Below are positions 21,483 through 32,709 of a stretch of 64,000 nt of DNA, piece by piece. Every line of letters starts with the position of its first letter. Within the stretch, counting starts at the first letter, position 1. The DNA lies in assembly GCA_008704415.1 (NCBI GenBank), contig VXIS01000235.1, forward strand, positions 1-64,000. Direction: 5' to 3'. A model generated the notes under the pieces. That model was not told the DNA's origin and did not search any database. It saw only the letters and a list, made by a program, of their open reading frames with translations. Origin of the DNA: Sphaerosporella brunnea. Its lineage: Eukaryota; Ascomycota; Pezizomycetes; Pezizales; Pyronemataceae. The translations under genes were made by a program, and so were the position numbers.

Positions 21483-23164
21483 TCAAACAGCAATCAAAGC
21501 CTTGAGGGCGGCCTCAACGTTGACGGTCAGGCCCAACACATCCACCTTCAGGCCGAGGTCCCGGGAGACATCCGCCACGATCTCGCCGATGAGAGGGATC
21601 AGCGCGAGGGGGGTGGGAGAGCTCTTGGCAAAGTCGTGCTGGTCGACAACCTTGACCACCAATCCGGCGATCTTCGCAACCAGGTTAAGGTCCAGGTCGA
21701 CGTGGACACCAACGTTGGCGTTGGCCTCCAACCAGGCAAGGATACCGTCGACAACGGGGCCGAGGGCAAGGTCGAGGTTGATGGGAACGTTGGCGAAAAG
21801 CACTTTCACGGCGTCGATCTTGACCAAAGCGGCAAGAAGGTTCTTACGGAACAGCTTAACGTCGGCCTCGAGAAGGTGGCCATGGGCGCCAGAAGCGATG
21901 GCGTTGGGAGCGGAGCTAGTGCCGCTGGGTGCAGCGGAGGCCGCAGAAAGGGTGCCGACGATGACCTTGACCTGGGAAAGGACAAAGTGGAGAGCATCCT
22001 CGATGGGGAGGTTCAGGGCAAGAGCGTTGCCGAGGAGAAGCTCGATCTCCTTGATGAGCTCGGAGGTGAGAGTAATGGCAACGGCCTCAAGGTCGGCGAC
22101 GAGCTTCTCGACGAGGGACTCAACCTTGGCCTCCGAGAGGTCGAGGGCGATAACGCCGGGGAGAGCGAGAATCTCCGCAACGAGGTCCTTGACGAACTCG
22201 GAGTGGGGAATGGCAGCGCCGGGGGCGCTAGGAGCCCAGGAAGGAAGGCCAGAGGGCGCGGCGGAGGAAACGGCGCCGTTGCTCAGAGGGCTGTCAGTTG
22301 GCAGACCGCTGGGAACACCAGCGGGAACGCCAGTGGGGACACCAGCGGGGACACCAGCAGGAACACCCGTAGGCAAGTTAGTGGGCAGGCCGGAGGGAAC
22401 GGCGGAGGGAACGACGCCGTTGCTCAGAGGGCTGTCAGTTGGCAGACTGCTGGGAACACCAGCGGGAACACCGGCGGGAACACCGGCGGGAACACCGGCG
22501 GGAACACCGGCGGGAACACCGGCGGGAACACCAGTGGGGACACCAGTGGGGACACCAGTGGGGACACCAGTGGAGACACCAGCAGGAAAACCGATAGGCA
22601 AGTTAGTGGGCAGGCCAGAGGGACCGTCGGAGGGAACGGCGCCGTTGCTCAGAGGGCTGTCAGTTGGCAGACCGCTGGGAACACCAGCGGGAACATCAGC
22701 GGGAACACCGGCGGGGACACCAGTGGGGACACCAGTAGGGGCACCAGCAGGAACACCAGTAGGCAAGTTAGTGGGCAGGCCAGAGGGAACGTCGGAGGGA
22801 ACGCCAGCCGGAGTGCTAGTGGGCAAGCCGCTGGGCACGCCGGTAGGGAGGCCGGAGTTCAGAGGGTTACCAGCGGCCTCGGTGGGGAGAGAGGCGGGGG
22901 TGGAGGTGGGGGCGGGCATGTCGGTAGCGAGGATGGTGGGAGTAGGGGTAGCGGAGGTTAGGAGACCAGTAGGAGTGTTTGCGGCGGGCTGGGAGTCCCT
23001 ATGGTCACTGTTAGATTTTGTTACGCATCTTCTCGAACGACTGGAGGATCATACTGAGAGTCGGCTCCGCTGGCGGGGGAGTCCCACGAGCCGTAGCCGT
23101 AGTTCTGAGGGGCGGCCATGGCCACAGTAGCGAGGGCCAGGAAGAAGAGAGCGTTGGTCTTCAT
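21483..23164 (-). CDS. Secreted GVP tandem-repeat protein, effector- or wall-like
   Basis: Two exons: 23164-23055 and 22998-21483. The 56-bp intron has GTATGA, CTAAC and TAG, and joining gives 541 residues in one frame. Signal peptide MKTNALFFLALATVAMA (1-17) is followed by a short Tyr/Gly region and a Ser/Thr/Pro stretch. Then comes a long block of GVPAG, GVPTG and SGLPT units (about 80-300), interrupted three times by a longer unit containing DSPLSNGAV or close variants. The C-terminal 230 residues are helical and hydrophobic (FVKDLVAEILALPGVIALDL, LLEADVKLFRKNLLAALVKI), cysteine-free and without a membrane anchor. Repeat-rich secreted proteins often act in the fungal wall or as effectors; the family is not recognised. 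Confidence 0.8.
22270..22860 (-). repeat. Nested tandem repeats encoding GVPAG/GVPTG
   Basis: Short units of about 12-15 bp (ACACCAGCGGGA, ACACCAGTGGGG on the plus strand) are repeated in blocks. The blocks are separated by three copies of a longer unit with GTTGCTCAGAGGGCTGTCAG. The higher-order structure suggests block duplication as well as slippage. It lies wholly inside the secreted repeat protein gene. Confidence 0.85.
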
Positions 23165-25510
23165 TTTAGGTGTGGTTTTTTGGGTATTAAAGATTAGTAG
23201 GGGAGTAAAGGGTGGTATCGACAAACTAGTGCTGGAAGGACCGGAAAGGATGCTTGAGCGAGCGTAAAACGAGTGCAACGAGGGCTTCTACTGAGCGAGT
23301 GTGTGGTGTTGAGTTTTTGTTCCTCGAGGGGTCCTCACCTGTTTTATACTCACCCTATACCAGCAGTTGGCTGGAGATTTAAGTCCCCCGTTGCCGAGTT
23401 CCCCGAAAACACGAGATGGGTATCGTGCACAGAGAGTAAAATTTCCGTAGCATTGCCAGTTTGGGTGCATCCAGAAGCTAGTATAGTTGCCTCAGCATAT
23501 GCGCACTGCCTCAACACCAAAAGTCCTATATATCCGGTGGATTTGAAGACGCCCATAACCATGGTTGGATGCGCTTCAGTGCATACGAATTCGAAGACTC
23601 CAGGATTTCTGGAAAGCCGTAAAGGACCCAGAACGCCCTCCGAATTGCCTCCGTGCCGACAGAAGACCTAATAGTCGGAGCATCAGTACGGTATTCAGAA
23701 ATCTCCACTCGGATCAAAACTACTATCTTAGTGATCGACATCACATGTTCCTCAAATGAATATCAAGATATGTCTGGGCGGTAGACCGGACCGGGGATCT
23801 GGGCTTCCCGTTTTTGGTAAAAACACTTCTTGGTGTCTCATAGTTCGGGTCGTGCGAGCGGGGCACTGAGCAGCTTGTTGCGGTGGTGATCGGCCGCCGC
23901 ACTAACTAAGTACTCTACATCGACACGCCGCATGCCCAACAAAGGAGAAAGAAGGGTCTTAGCAACCGCGCTATGCATTGGCACCAGCCGCACGTGAAAC
24001 CTGGTTAATGCTGTCAAGTCTCGCGTGCGCATGCCATGCCGTAACGTTCTGATGAGAAACATCCCCTTTTCTCCGATACACTCACCAACGACTCCTTTAC
24101 AGTCAAAGCACAATAATCATGTAGATGACTAAAATCGTGGCGCAGCCGTCCAAAGCCGCCATCGAAACAGATGACATCGGGACTACAAAGAGAGGCTCCG
24201 AAACCAAGGTAACTACGACATCGGGTCCGTGCTCGGAGACATACGTCAGCCATTCCCTGGACCACGACTACCCTTTTGTTCGCTTAGACGGCAAGGCGCT
24301 CGAATCAAGATATCATTTCGGCTTGCTTCAAGAACAAGGCTTCAATCCATTCCATGTATTTACAGACAGAGATCCCTTCCTGTGGATATACCCGAGACAT
24401 GATATCGATATACATCTTCAAACTCAATCTGAAAGCCGACCCGGTTCGCAGATTTGCAGATTTCCAGATACCCGAACCGCTTCGGCTGCATGCAATATCG
24501 CCATAAAAGGAAGAAATACGGCCTGGGTTTAACTCTATCTAGGAAGACTTCTACAGATGAAAGTCCGGGAATGCTGGCGTTGTTCTGCTCTCTCTGGCCG
24601 GATTGAGCTTTCGCCCCTGTCAGGGCCGGGGCTCGAAGAATCGGGCCGTCACGGGCCCGTATCCACTGTCGAATGTATCTCGCGAAGGCCTTTTCGTCAA
24701 CCGTGCTCCATTTGCGCTGGCATACAATATCGTGAGTCCAGGCGTAAACATGTTGATGAAGTCGACTGTCGGGAAGTTCGAAGCCTGAAGGAACCCGGCT
24801 CGTAGACACCTTTAAAGCCCCTGGAAGCTGGAGCGCTGCCTCCTATTTTGAATTCCGAGCCGAACCACGATATAGCCATGAGCTTAACTTCGGCTCCTAC
24901 CGGAAAGCAGGTAAACGGCTTGGTTTCGCAGGCACCATAATCACTCCTGATCGCCTCGGACACCCCGTTAGAGCCAGAGGGGTCATCAAACGGCTTATGT
25001 CGTCTTATGCAGGTACCTATCTATTGCATGGCTACAGTGCATTGACGTCATCTAAATTAGGATCTGCTCTGTTACGACGATCACAAGTGACCATGCAAAG
25101 ACGTTAAAAAGTATAGAGATTTTGAAAAGCCCACGCTAGTAAATCTGCCGGCATCTCCGCACTTTGCTCGGAAAACTGGATAATCTCCCGGTGTTTCAAA
25201 ATGTGCGTTTCTCAGATGAGCTCATAGGCAATTTTCATTCATTCGGCTGGGTGTGTGTGTTTGAGTCGGCGACAACCCCAGTCACTCGAGTTCTCTCAGC
25301 TCAGATATCGTCCAATAAACTCTACTAAATTCACTCGATACAAAGTTCTTATAAGCTTATTTGTGTCCCCTTGTTCGGGCTCTTTATCGGTATATTGTTA
25401 CATTTCGAAGGCCAAAGCCAAGACAGCTTACACACCATGTGGTGACTAATCACCAAAGTGAGTGATTAAACATGATTGTCACACCATGATCGATCAGAAA
25501 CTGGTGTTTA
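23165..25510. other. Intergenic, no supported gene
   Basis: The first 200 bases are the presumed promoter of the secreted repeat protein. Overlapping ORFs on both strands at 24125-24532 and 24360-24809 have protein-like pieces (for example DEKAFARYIRQWIRARDG on the minus strand) but no motif, start or intron that would support a model. Confidence 0.35.
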
Positions 25511-25514
25511 CTAA

Positions 25515-25746
25515 GGGCCAGTTCGACATGGTTTTAGCTCCAAGTACGAGAAACCCGCGAAACCATGAGCAAGTGGCCTGTTGTCAACTTGTAGGCTTGC
25601 AGCGTTCCGCAGCGAAAGTATAGTTTGTTCGCAGCTCACTTTCTTGGCACTAGGAAACAAAACCACGGGAATTTCGGGGTCAAGGCAGTCGTGATTTTCT
25701 GAAAGTTGGGAGTTGTGGTAACTCCAAGTGCCAACCGAACTGGCCC
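25515..25746. mobile_element. Small MITE with GGGCCAGTTCG ends
   Basis: GGGCCAGTTCGACATGG at the left end is matched by GGGCCAGTTCGGTTGGC read inward from the right end. The flanking trinucleotides are TAA on the left and CAA on the right, so a 3-bp PIF/Harbinger-type duplication is possible but imperfect. There is no coding capacity. Confidence 0.5.
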
Positions 25747-25809
25747 CAAAAACCCATGTTGTGACGAAAACCTCTCTCCTCAAATGAGTAATATGACGCG
25801 AGTGAGCGC

Positions 25810-26118
25810 TCATGCCTGTGAAAACGGTGAAGTCGTTTGCACAACCTTTGGCCGAGAGAAAAAGTGGGTGCTGTTTCCTGTGTTCATCCCAGTACTTGCT
25901 TGGTGCACGGCGCTCAGCTCTTGCTTTGGGAAGACATCGATTTCAGGAGAGCGCTTCCGGTTCGATATCGGGGTCGAGGTCGATAGAAATGGGGGAGACG
26001 TAGTAGGTATCTTCGGAAGCTGAGAAAGGCGGGCGGGGAGAAGCGGAGAGGAGCCTGTCGAAAGTGAGCGGTAGGAATGCAGGACGAACCGGGGGGTAGC
26101 AGACTCAAACCCACTCAT
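25810..26118 (-). CDS. Possible small Ser/Pro-rich protein
   Basis: An ORF starting MSGFESATPRFVLHSY, about 102 residues, rich in Ser, Thr and Pro (SLSTGSSPLLPARLSQL, IPTTSPPFLSTSTPI). The start has a fair context and a pyrimidine-poor leader. There is no signal peptide or recognisable motif, and it could be chance. Confidence 0.25.
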   Translation of the reverse strand: MSGFESATPRFVLHSYRSLSTGSSPLLPARLSQLPKIPTTSPPFLSTSTPISNRKRSPEIDVFPKQELSAVHQASTGMNTGNSTHFFSRPKVVQTTSPFSQA

Positions 26119-26157
26119 TTTGAGAAGATCGTGAAAGGTAGAGATTGCAGAATTCAA

Positions 26158-27922
26158 GGAGCTCGGAGCTTAAGCTTAAGTGCTCGTTGTGACAAATAGC
26201 CCATGGAGGCGATTATGTCATTGAAGCACGTGCAAGAAGTTTGGTCACGTGTGGTTGTGGACCTCGAGGTGTGTACTTATGAGGGGGGATTGATATAGCA
26301 AGACAGCCTCACATGATGTTCATGAGCGGCTGTCAGATTCCGTAATCTGAATCGTCGCCTAATGCTGAAGTGAGTGTTGCCACGGAATTCGGTATGTTTG
26401 CAAGGACAGCTGGAAAAAACTTGCTGAACCTGTCACGCTCGTTATTCTGACAAGCATGACAGCAGCACTTCCGCCGGGAAACGCGGTCATCTCCACAAAC
26501 GTGCCAGCCTCGCTTGAACCTGATCGCGAGGCCATCTGACATTGTTGAAAGCGCCATGCCAGGTACATGCCATGTTCTACTGTTCCTGGAAGCTCTATTC
26601 CGCCTGTCACGACATTGAACGCCTGCGCCGCCATACAATCTATATCTTTCACGAATGTCATGCTGTCAAACATTACATCCCTTGTCGCCTGTTGTCCATT
26701 TTCCATGCCTGTACCCGCTGCCCCCCCCCCCCCAACCAACCTTCCCCCCGCCTTTCCAATGCCTATAATCCTCACTCCGCACGCTCCTTTCCCCTGCCTC
26801 GCCTCCACTCTTCCATAGTTACTTGTACCGGTACAGGGCAAGTCAGTAAAGGTGGAAGAGATGAGACGAAGCCTTACATATCTAACTTCCAAGGGATACT
26901 GACACCGGCCTGAGAAGTCCATGACTTTCGTCACTGTGACCAACCACATCCATACTCAGTGACGGAGAGAGAGAAGGGACTTACCTTGACAATTCTGCTA
27001 CTTGCGCCACCGTGATCTTTGAAATCGTCAGTCAGTAAAGTCGATGGAGAGGCGAAGAACACGTACTTTCAAGATCGAGAATTCCGCTGCGTGCACCCCC
27101 GGGATCTCTCACATCCGTAGTCAGTCAAACAGGTGGAGACTGGCTAAGTCGCTTGGAAATTCCGCTGCTTCTCACACCGGTGCATCGCGATCACCACACC
27201 ATGTTCGTAGTAAGTAAACTTGGCATAGAGCTACATGGCCGTCGAGGCGGGGATGTTGGTGGGGATATTGGTGGGGACTGGATGGGGTGATGATAGCGAT
27301 GCTGAGAAGGAGAAGGGGAAAGGAGTTGTACTGTATGAGCTTTGATCAAAACTACTTGTATTTAATGTTATCCTCCTAACCATTTGTTTTTCAATCTATG
27401 AGCAAAAACATACCGCTCTACCCGTAGTATCCTCCTCTGTACGATCCCCCCCCATGCAGTTCCCTCCTGCCAGCAGCACAGTGTGGTCCCAATCTTGAGA
27501 CATCGTTGTATAGCCGTAACATAGCGACGACTTTCGCAAAAGCACTCATTTGACAGCATGAAAAATTCGAAACCAAAACACAAAATTCCACAAGAAAATG
27601 TCCGCCCACCCCAATTCTAAGACCATCAACACTCCAGCTCAATCCTTCACCTATCTCCCTAACTCACCGCCGACTCTATCATCCTCCATCTTTCTAGTGA
27701 TGAAAGCGGTACCGAGATTACAGTTTCTTGGTACTGTAAATGTAACCTCTTCCGCCAGATAACAGGAATCGTTCGAACCAGCTGAACAAACGGAATCTGC
27801 TCTATCGTAGAATGTTCCAGGGTCCTGGCTCTCTCCCCCGACGTCGTACTTCTCCTCCACGTAACGCCAAGGTCCCAGTGCAGCATTCTGTCCTCGCACA
27901 GCGCCGACAGCTATGTATATCC
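26158..27922. other. Intergenic with degenerate repeats
   Basis: Contains C-runs at 26720-26732 and, at about 26900-27240, three or four degenerate copies of an ~85-bp unit (listed separately). The minus-strand ORF at 27651-27899 (containing CSAGSNDSCYLAEEVTFTV) looks protein-like and may be a 3' exon of the disrupted gene to its right. Confidence 0.3.
26985..27240. repeat. Degenerate ~85-bp tandem repeat, three copies
   Basis: The motif AATTCYGCTRC followed by a CAC/CCC-rich stretch, then TCAGTCA or GTAGTAAGTAAA, recurs at about 26990, 27079 and 27158. Similarity is visible but low. A partial fourth copy may precede it at about 26920. Confidence 0.4.
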
Positions 27923-27993
27923 TTAGACGTAATCATAGTCCGCTGGTAATTCGTAGTAACAGCCATCGATGCTGAGACAAACATAGCCTCCTA

Positions 27994-28392
27994 TGGTGGC
28001 GAAATCCTGTAACCTGCCCTCGGGGTCCACTTCTCTTGCCGACCAACCAAATCTATTTCAGGGGAATCGAGTGATAGACTGTGTATCCACTCGCGGGAAA
28101 AGAGGGAGCGGAAGGGGGTATTGGGGCGCCCGCAACGGTGGACGAGGGCGTGGCGGCGGACGAGGGAGTGCGGGGCCGGAAAAAAAGCTTGCGGCTGCGC
28201 TTCACTATAAATCACTCGTGATTTTCCAAAACAGGAAAGTGTACTCAGTTCAAAAGTGGTTTAGTAGGGTCTACTCTTACTCCGCAAAATTCCCGCTTGA
28301 AACACCCGCTACTCCGCCTTACCCTTTAACTTTTCGTAAAATCTGGTGTTTTCAACGGCGATGGGAGGGCAGGTTACAGGATTCTGCCACCA
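27994..28392. mobile_element. 399-bp Tc1/mariner-type MITE
   Basis: The ends are 28-bp inverted repeats beginning TGGTGGC and ending CTGTAACCTGCCCTC (27994-28021 and 28365-28392), 26 of 28 bases identical. TA lies immediately outside each end (27992-27993 and 28393-28394). There is no transposase ORF. It appears to be inserted in a coding exon of the minus-strand gene here. Confidence 0.85.
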
Positions 28393-28788
28393 TATGTTGA
28401 AATCCCAGAATCCCCAATCTGAAATTTCTAGTCCAAATCGATCTTCGACCTCGCATATAAACACCCAGTGATTCAAGGGGCTCCCATATCGGATGGCATC
28501 TCCAATTCCAGGTTGTTGACGTGGATGCTGAGGCTCGACTGTTTCTTACATATCGTCGTCGAGGGGGTCTCGGTTGCAAGATCGTAGACTTGAATCGCCA
28601 AGTCTTCCTGCAATACCGCATTGAGGAGACAACAATTCGCGCATGCCGGTCTGACTCTGGTCCGCAGAATGCCATGATTGGTTTCCGTTGCTACTTGTCG
28701 TGGTGAGACTGAGAGCGCGAGTACTTTGCTGTCTTTCCACATTACTGACTTTGAACTTATAACCGGCATGCTCTCAGCACAGTCTCCG

Positions 28789-29119
28789 TAGTGCTGTGCA
28801 CGGGTCGGGGCGGCGACCGCCTCAACGGACCCCGATCCACCCCGCCCCGTCGACAACCCGGCCACCCCGTATATTACATAATGCCGGGTGTCTACCGGAG
28901 ACACCGTGTTCTTGAATTCCACTGTCAGACGAACATCTTGTGTGCCAATTGGACGGGGAAGTGTGCCGGCCCTCATTGCCCCACATGCATCAGTCTCACC
29001 TCGCCGCCGTCCCGAGATTCCCCGTCGCACCCCGATACACCCCGCCCAACCCCGATCACCCCGTCGTGCCCTGGTGCACCCCGCCCGCGCTCCGACCCGT
29101 CGCCCCGTGCACAGCACTA
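28789..29119. mobile_element. 331-bp hAT-type MITE, GC-rich
   Basis: Inverted ends TAGTGCTGTGCACGGG (28789-28804 and its complement at 29104-29119) are flanked by AGTCTCCG on both sides (28781-28788 and 29120-29127), an 8-bp duplication typical of hAT. The interior carries repeated CCCCG, CACCCCG and ACCCCGATC-like motifs that may be subterminal transposase-binding sites. No coding capacity. Confidence 0.85.
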
Positions 29120-29511
29120 AGTCTCCGGCAATTTGCGTATACTGTGCAGTCCCTCAGAGCCAGCGGTTGTTCAGCATGGGCTGCTTCCTCATGGTCATAT
29201 AGTTTCGGAATATCCGTCCAAGTCTTCTCGTTTCCTCGGAGGTGCTCTCTATCATCACATGGCACATTATTATCCTTGCGGCGGACCATGACCGAAGGGG
29301 AGCTTTGGGCTCGTGGTCGAAAGGTATTCCCTCTAGGGAGCCTATCAAGTCCTTTCGGCGGTGGCGTCCTATTGCTTGCCGTAAGTCGGTACTCCTCAGT
29401 CGTGGTTTTGATATCCCGAGGTGGAATTCGAACCCCCAGAATCGGGAGCTGGTCCCTAGGTAAAGGCTGAGCATGGAGGGACATGCTTTCCGATCTATCG
29501 CAACAAGCCAT

Positions 29512-30883
29512 GTTGATGTAAGATCCAACAAAGTTTGGGCCCAAGCCCGGAGACTCTGAGCTTGACCCGGCTGCGGGGAGGGATCGCCAAGCTGAGGACT
29601 GATACTGCAGAAGGTCGTATAGACGTGGATAGGCAATGACCTTAAGCGGCGAGGGGAGAGCCTGTTGTGCCGGTCTATGATTACACTGCAACGGGTGGTG
29701 TGGGTTAAAGAACTGAAGGTACACACAAGATTTAGAACTGAAAGTTGGATACAAACGGGGAGAAGTTTACCTTTCTACCAGTCTTAGAAGGTCGTTGAGA
29801 TCACGAATGTTTTATTTTGGGATGTCCTCTCTGTGGCACAGAATTTGTAAGGTTGGGAGGATCTCCAAAACGTCGTAATTTGCTGCGGATTCGTCAAGCC
29901 AAGCTCTCCAAGCAGCTTCCCCTGATTCCTAATCAGGGAGTGTTCTCATGAGTTTGGCTTCGAAGTTTCGAGGAGTGGGGTGCGAGCTCTGTGATCGGGG
30001 AGGGGGGCGGTCGACAGTATTGCCCCCAGGATTGGGATAGTGCCCGTCCGCAAGTACCGAGCAATAAGGAATAAATGAGTTCGGTGAAGGAGGAGAGGAA
30101 GGCAAGATTGAAGGTTTTGCTTAAAGTTTAACGTTGGTGACCCGCGTACCCGGGCCCGCTGAGTCACATTCTTCAAAGTAGGTTAGGGTTGGGTCGGAGG
30201 ATTTCTTGTGCCCGCTCGCAGCGAGCTATCTAGAGAACGGGGAGCGTCACGAAAAGAAAGACGGAGAGCGAGACGTATTTGGCTCGCAGAGTTCAGTTCC
30301 CCTTCCCGTGAGCTCTCAGTTTTTGTTTTGTTTTAAATCAGACTCGCATACATGTCGAGAAGACATATGGCGGACGAAAGAAATACACACCCCCACCCCG
30401 ACCCTAGGGTCCTAGTGGGGCATTAAGCAGCTTCACGACATAGTCACTACGTTCTTAGAAATTACTATCATCATATATTAACCGAGAGAAACCAAATATG
30501 GGTACATTCTTACAACCAGAGAACTTCTCTGCATGCGCCCGCAGGAATCACTCGTAGCCAGCAACAGCCCATCGACACCGACCCTGTACACGGTAATTGC
30601 ACAATCACTGGATTGTTCCATTTTTACGTAAAAATGGTTGCAGATCGAGGAAATTCAAGCAATGCCACGAGAAGCCATGCAAACTCAGTATACGGCCTTT
30701 GAGATTTACCGCAAATCTCGCGCCTATTTTTCCGCAGATATTCTATACTCATGTCAGATCTGCAATCGTTGGTAGCTTAACACACACTCTCAAACAGTGT
30801 TCTCAATAGCTAGCTTAAAAGGAAGTGGAAATAGGAGATCATCGAGATTGACGCCTGACCAGCAGTGGAGATATAGTGTAGCA
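29512..30883. other. Intergenic, no supported gene
   Basis: Upstream region of the disrupted gene. Includes a solitary CAGTGTTCTCAATAGC at 30795-30810 that matches the hAT family end at 30892 but has no partner nearby. No gene supported. Confidence 0.35.
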
Positions 30884-30891
30884 ACTACGAG

Positions 30892-31200
30892 CAGTGTTCC
30901 CAATAGCCGGCCCAAAAAGCCCGGGCTGTCAACTCGGCTGCGAAAATGGGCCGGCTTTGATCAGCCCGGCTATGAAGCCCGAGCTTTCTGGCTGTGGGAT
31001 GCGTCTTTGTGTGTAAAAGGCGCGAATTAGTACAAAGTGATATCCAGTGAAGGTGTGACCCCCGTCCATTTTCCACACCTCATGCAGCGCACAGCCAGCC
31101 GGCCAGGCTACGAGTTAAAAAGCCAGCCCGGCTTTTTGATCAGCCCAACGGAGAGCAGCCCAACGCAGCCAGCCCGGCTGGCTGGCTATCGAGAACACTA
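30892..31200. mobile_element. 309-bp hAT-type MITE, same family as the 60-bp element
   Basis: Left end CAGTGTTCCCAATAGCC, right end (inward) TAGTGTTCTCGATAGCC. ACTACGAG is present on both sides (30884-30891 and 31201-31208), giving an 8-bp duplication. The interior is built of GCC/GGC palindromic pieces (CCCGGCTTTTTGATCAGCCC and similar). No transposase ORF. Confidence 0.85.
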
Positions 31201-31208
31201 ACTACGAG

Positions 31209-31593
31209 CAGGTGCCGGGGAATTTTTGGGAGACCCGAGTTTGTCCTCACTACGTAGTACGTACTGTATGAGCTTTTACCTTGAGTATCATATCCTGCAT
31301 GTTGCAGCCCACAGCCAGCGATTCGGGCTTTTTGATCACTACTCTCGAACAACCAACCCTGTTGACACTCCTCGAGTCCACCTTCTTTCTGTCTTTCTTT
31401 CTTTAGTTTTTCTCTCTATTCTGAAACTCGCTTTCCCTTGTAGTTTTTCCCTACAACTACATATGGGTTTAAATAGCACCTCTACCCTCTCTTTACCTTC
31501 TTCGCCTCATCCCACTGCCTGCCGACGCGGATACCTTCTAGAATAATCTTCCCCTAGACGTCTGGCCGTCAACCAACGAAAGTGCAATTAAAA
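31209..31593. other. Upstream region of the 31.6-kb gene
   Basis: Ends in a TTTCT-rich leader (31385-31450). It contains CAGCCAGCGATTCGGGCTTTTTGATCAC, partly similar to the interior of the adjacent hAT MITE, perhaps a relic of an older copy. Probable promoter. Confidence 0.35.
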
Positions 31594-32244
31594 ATGGCAA
31601 ACCAACTCAGTGGATCACTATCGAGGGATTTCCGCCCTGGCGATCAGAGCGGGGCATTCCCGGAGACAGCTGCTGCGCTTCCCACCGTCGAGGAAGCAAA
31701 TAGCGAGGAAGCGGACCTATTGGTATACCAGGATATCGATACAGGTACGTTTCTTCTGCCTCGTCCGTCGGTTTAAAGTGATCGAATTCCCCTGACATAG
31801 TAAACAGGCTTTGCCATTTTTTTCGGCGCTGAATCGAAGCTGTCAGGTATGTCTGCCACAGAGGAGGAAGTGAAACAAAGCATTCGGCTTGTACGAGAAA
31901 GCTGGGAAACAATGGGCTCGCCTGAGTGGGCCGTTGTAAAAAGTGCTAATCACGATACGACGTTCGATCGATGGTTAAACGAAAGGATCGCGGACAACTA
32001 CCACCTGACAGTGAGCCCAGAAGGATCGAATGCGTTCCACTTATACGTTTCGCCTGATGCTCGAGTATTGAACGACAATACAAAAGTCTGCAGAGTGACA
32101 AGATGGCAAGACGCCTTCCCCTGGTTAACGTTGAGACTGAGTGCTAATTCCTTGGCTTTAGGCATGCTGGTTTGTTCTATGAGTTTTGGTTGTAAAGTAC
32201 TGCTGACTGCGTGTGATTTTCTTGTTTTTTTTTTTTTTTTTTAA
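31594..32244 (+). CDS. Small uncharacterised protein, two or three exons
   Basis: Exon 31594-31744 (MANQLSGSLSRDFRPGD) joins exon 31808 onward through a 63-bp GTACGT...CTGAC...ACAG intron, restoring frame into GFAIFFGAESKLSGMSATEE. The core is acidic and helical (EEEVKQSIRLVRESWETMG) followed by a strand-rich part (NAFHLYVSPDARVLNDNTK). Unspliced, the protein is 195 residues and ends in five Phe from a T18 run, which is unnatural. A further short GTTAAC...TTTAG intron at 32124-32161 would instead end it after PLACWFVL. No family is recognised. Confidence 0.55.
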
Positions 32245-32709
32245 TTTTATTTCCTCTTGATTCATTGAGCTTGAGTTTGCCCTATTTATAGATTTGGGAA
32301 TAAGCTCACTATTCCCCTACGGACTAGAGGCAGCTGGTGGAGGAGAGTGGTGATCACCGGCTACGCTTCAAGTTGGTAGAGCCTGAGCCAAAACATGCCG
32401 GGTGGAAATTCTGATCCAACCGGCTCGGGAGGCCTATAGATAACAGAATGAAGGAACTTGAAGAGGTTGTCTGTTCTTGTTAGACAAGTGAACACCCGTG
32501 TGGTGACCGCACGGCGCCTGTTCGTAATGGAGCGGCAAAACAGAGCTGTGCATGTCCGGGGTACGGGGTCCATGGTTATGTGGCGTCCTGAAAGTAAGGG
32601 CAGAGCTCTCTTTCATGTTGAATCCTCGTTAATTTTGAGTTTGGGAGAGGCACACATACAGTAAGGACAGTGCCAAATTCTTCACTCGATCAATGACGGT
32701 GCCTGACCT

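Larger units (their letters stand above)
27923..29511 (-). pseudogene. Unidentified gene disrupted by two MITEs
   Basis: The likely start is ATG 29511 in strong context (MACCDRSESMSLHAQPL), and the frame runs to about 29143, where GTATAC could be a donor. A later exon reads DLAIQVYDLATETPSTTI, then, after a GTAAGA...GAG intron of about 49 bp, RYGSPLNHWVFICEVEDRF and GLEISDWGFWDF. At 28394 this exon meets the 399-bp TA-flanked MITE, which adds about 25 foreign codons and a stop. Skipping the MITE and one TA, the same frame continues as GGYVCLSIDGCYYELPADYD and stops at 27923. A second, hAT-like MITE (28789-29119) sits between the exons, possibly in an intron. The family is not recognised; exon borders are approximate. 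Confidence 0.45.

Noticed and set aside
21502..23130. 542-codon and 441-codon plus-strand ORFs rich in Gly, Thr and Arg
   Set aside because: They are antisense to the secreted GVP-repeat gene, which has a signal peptide, an intron and natural composition.
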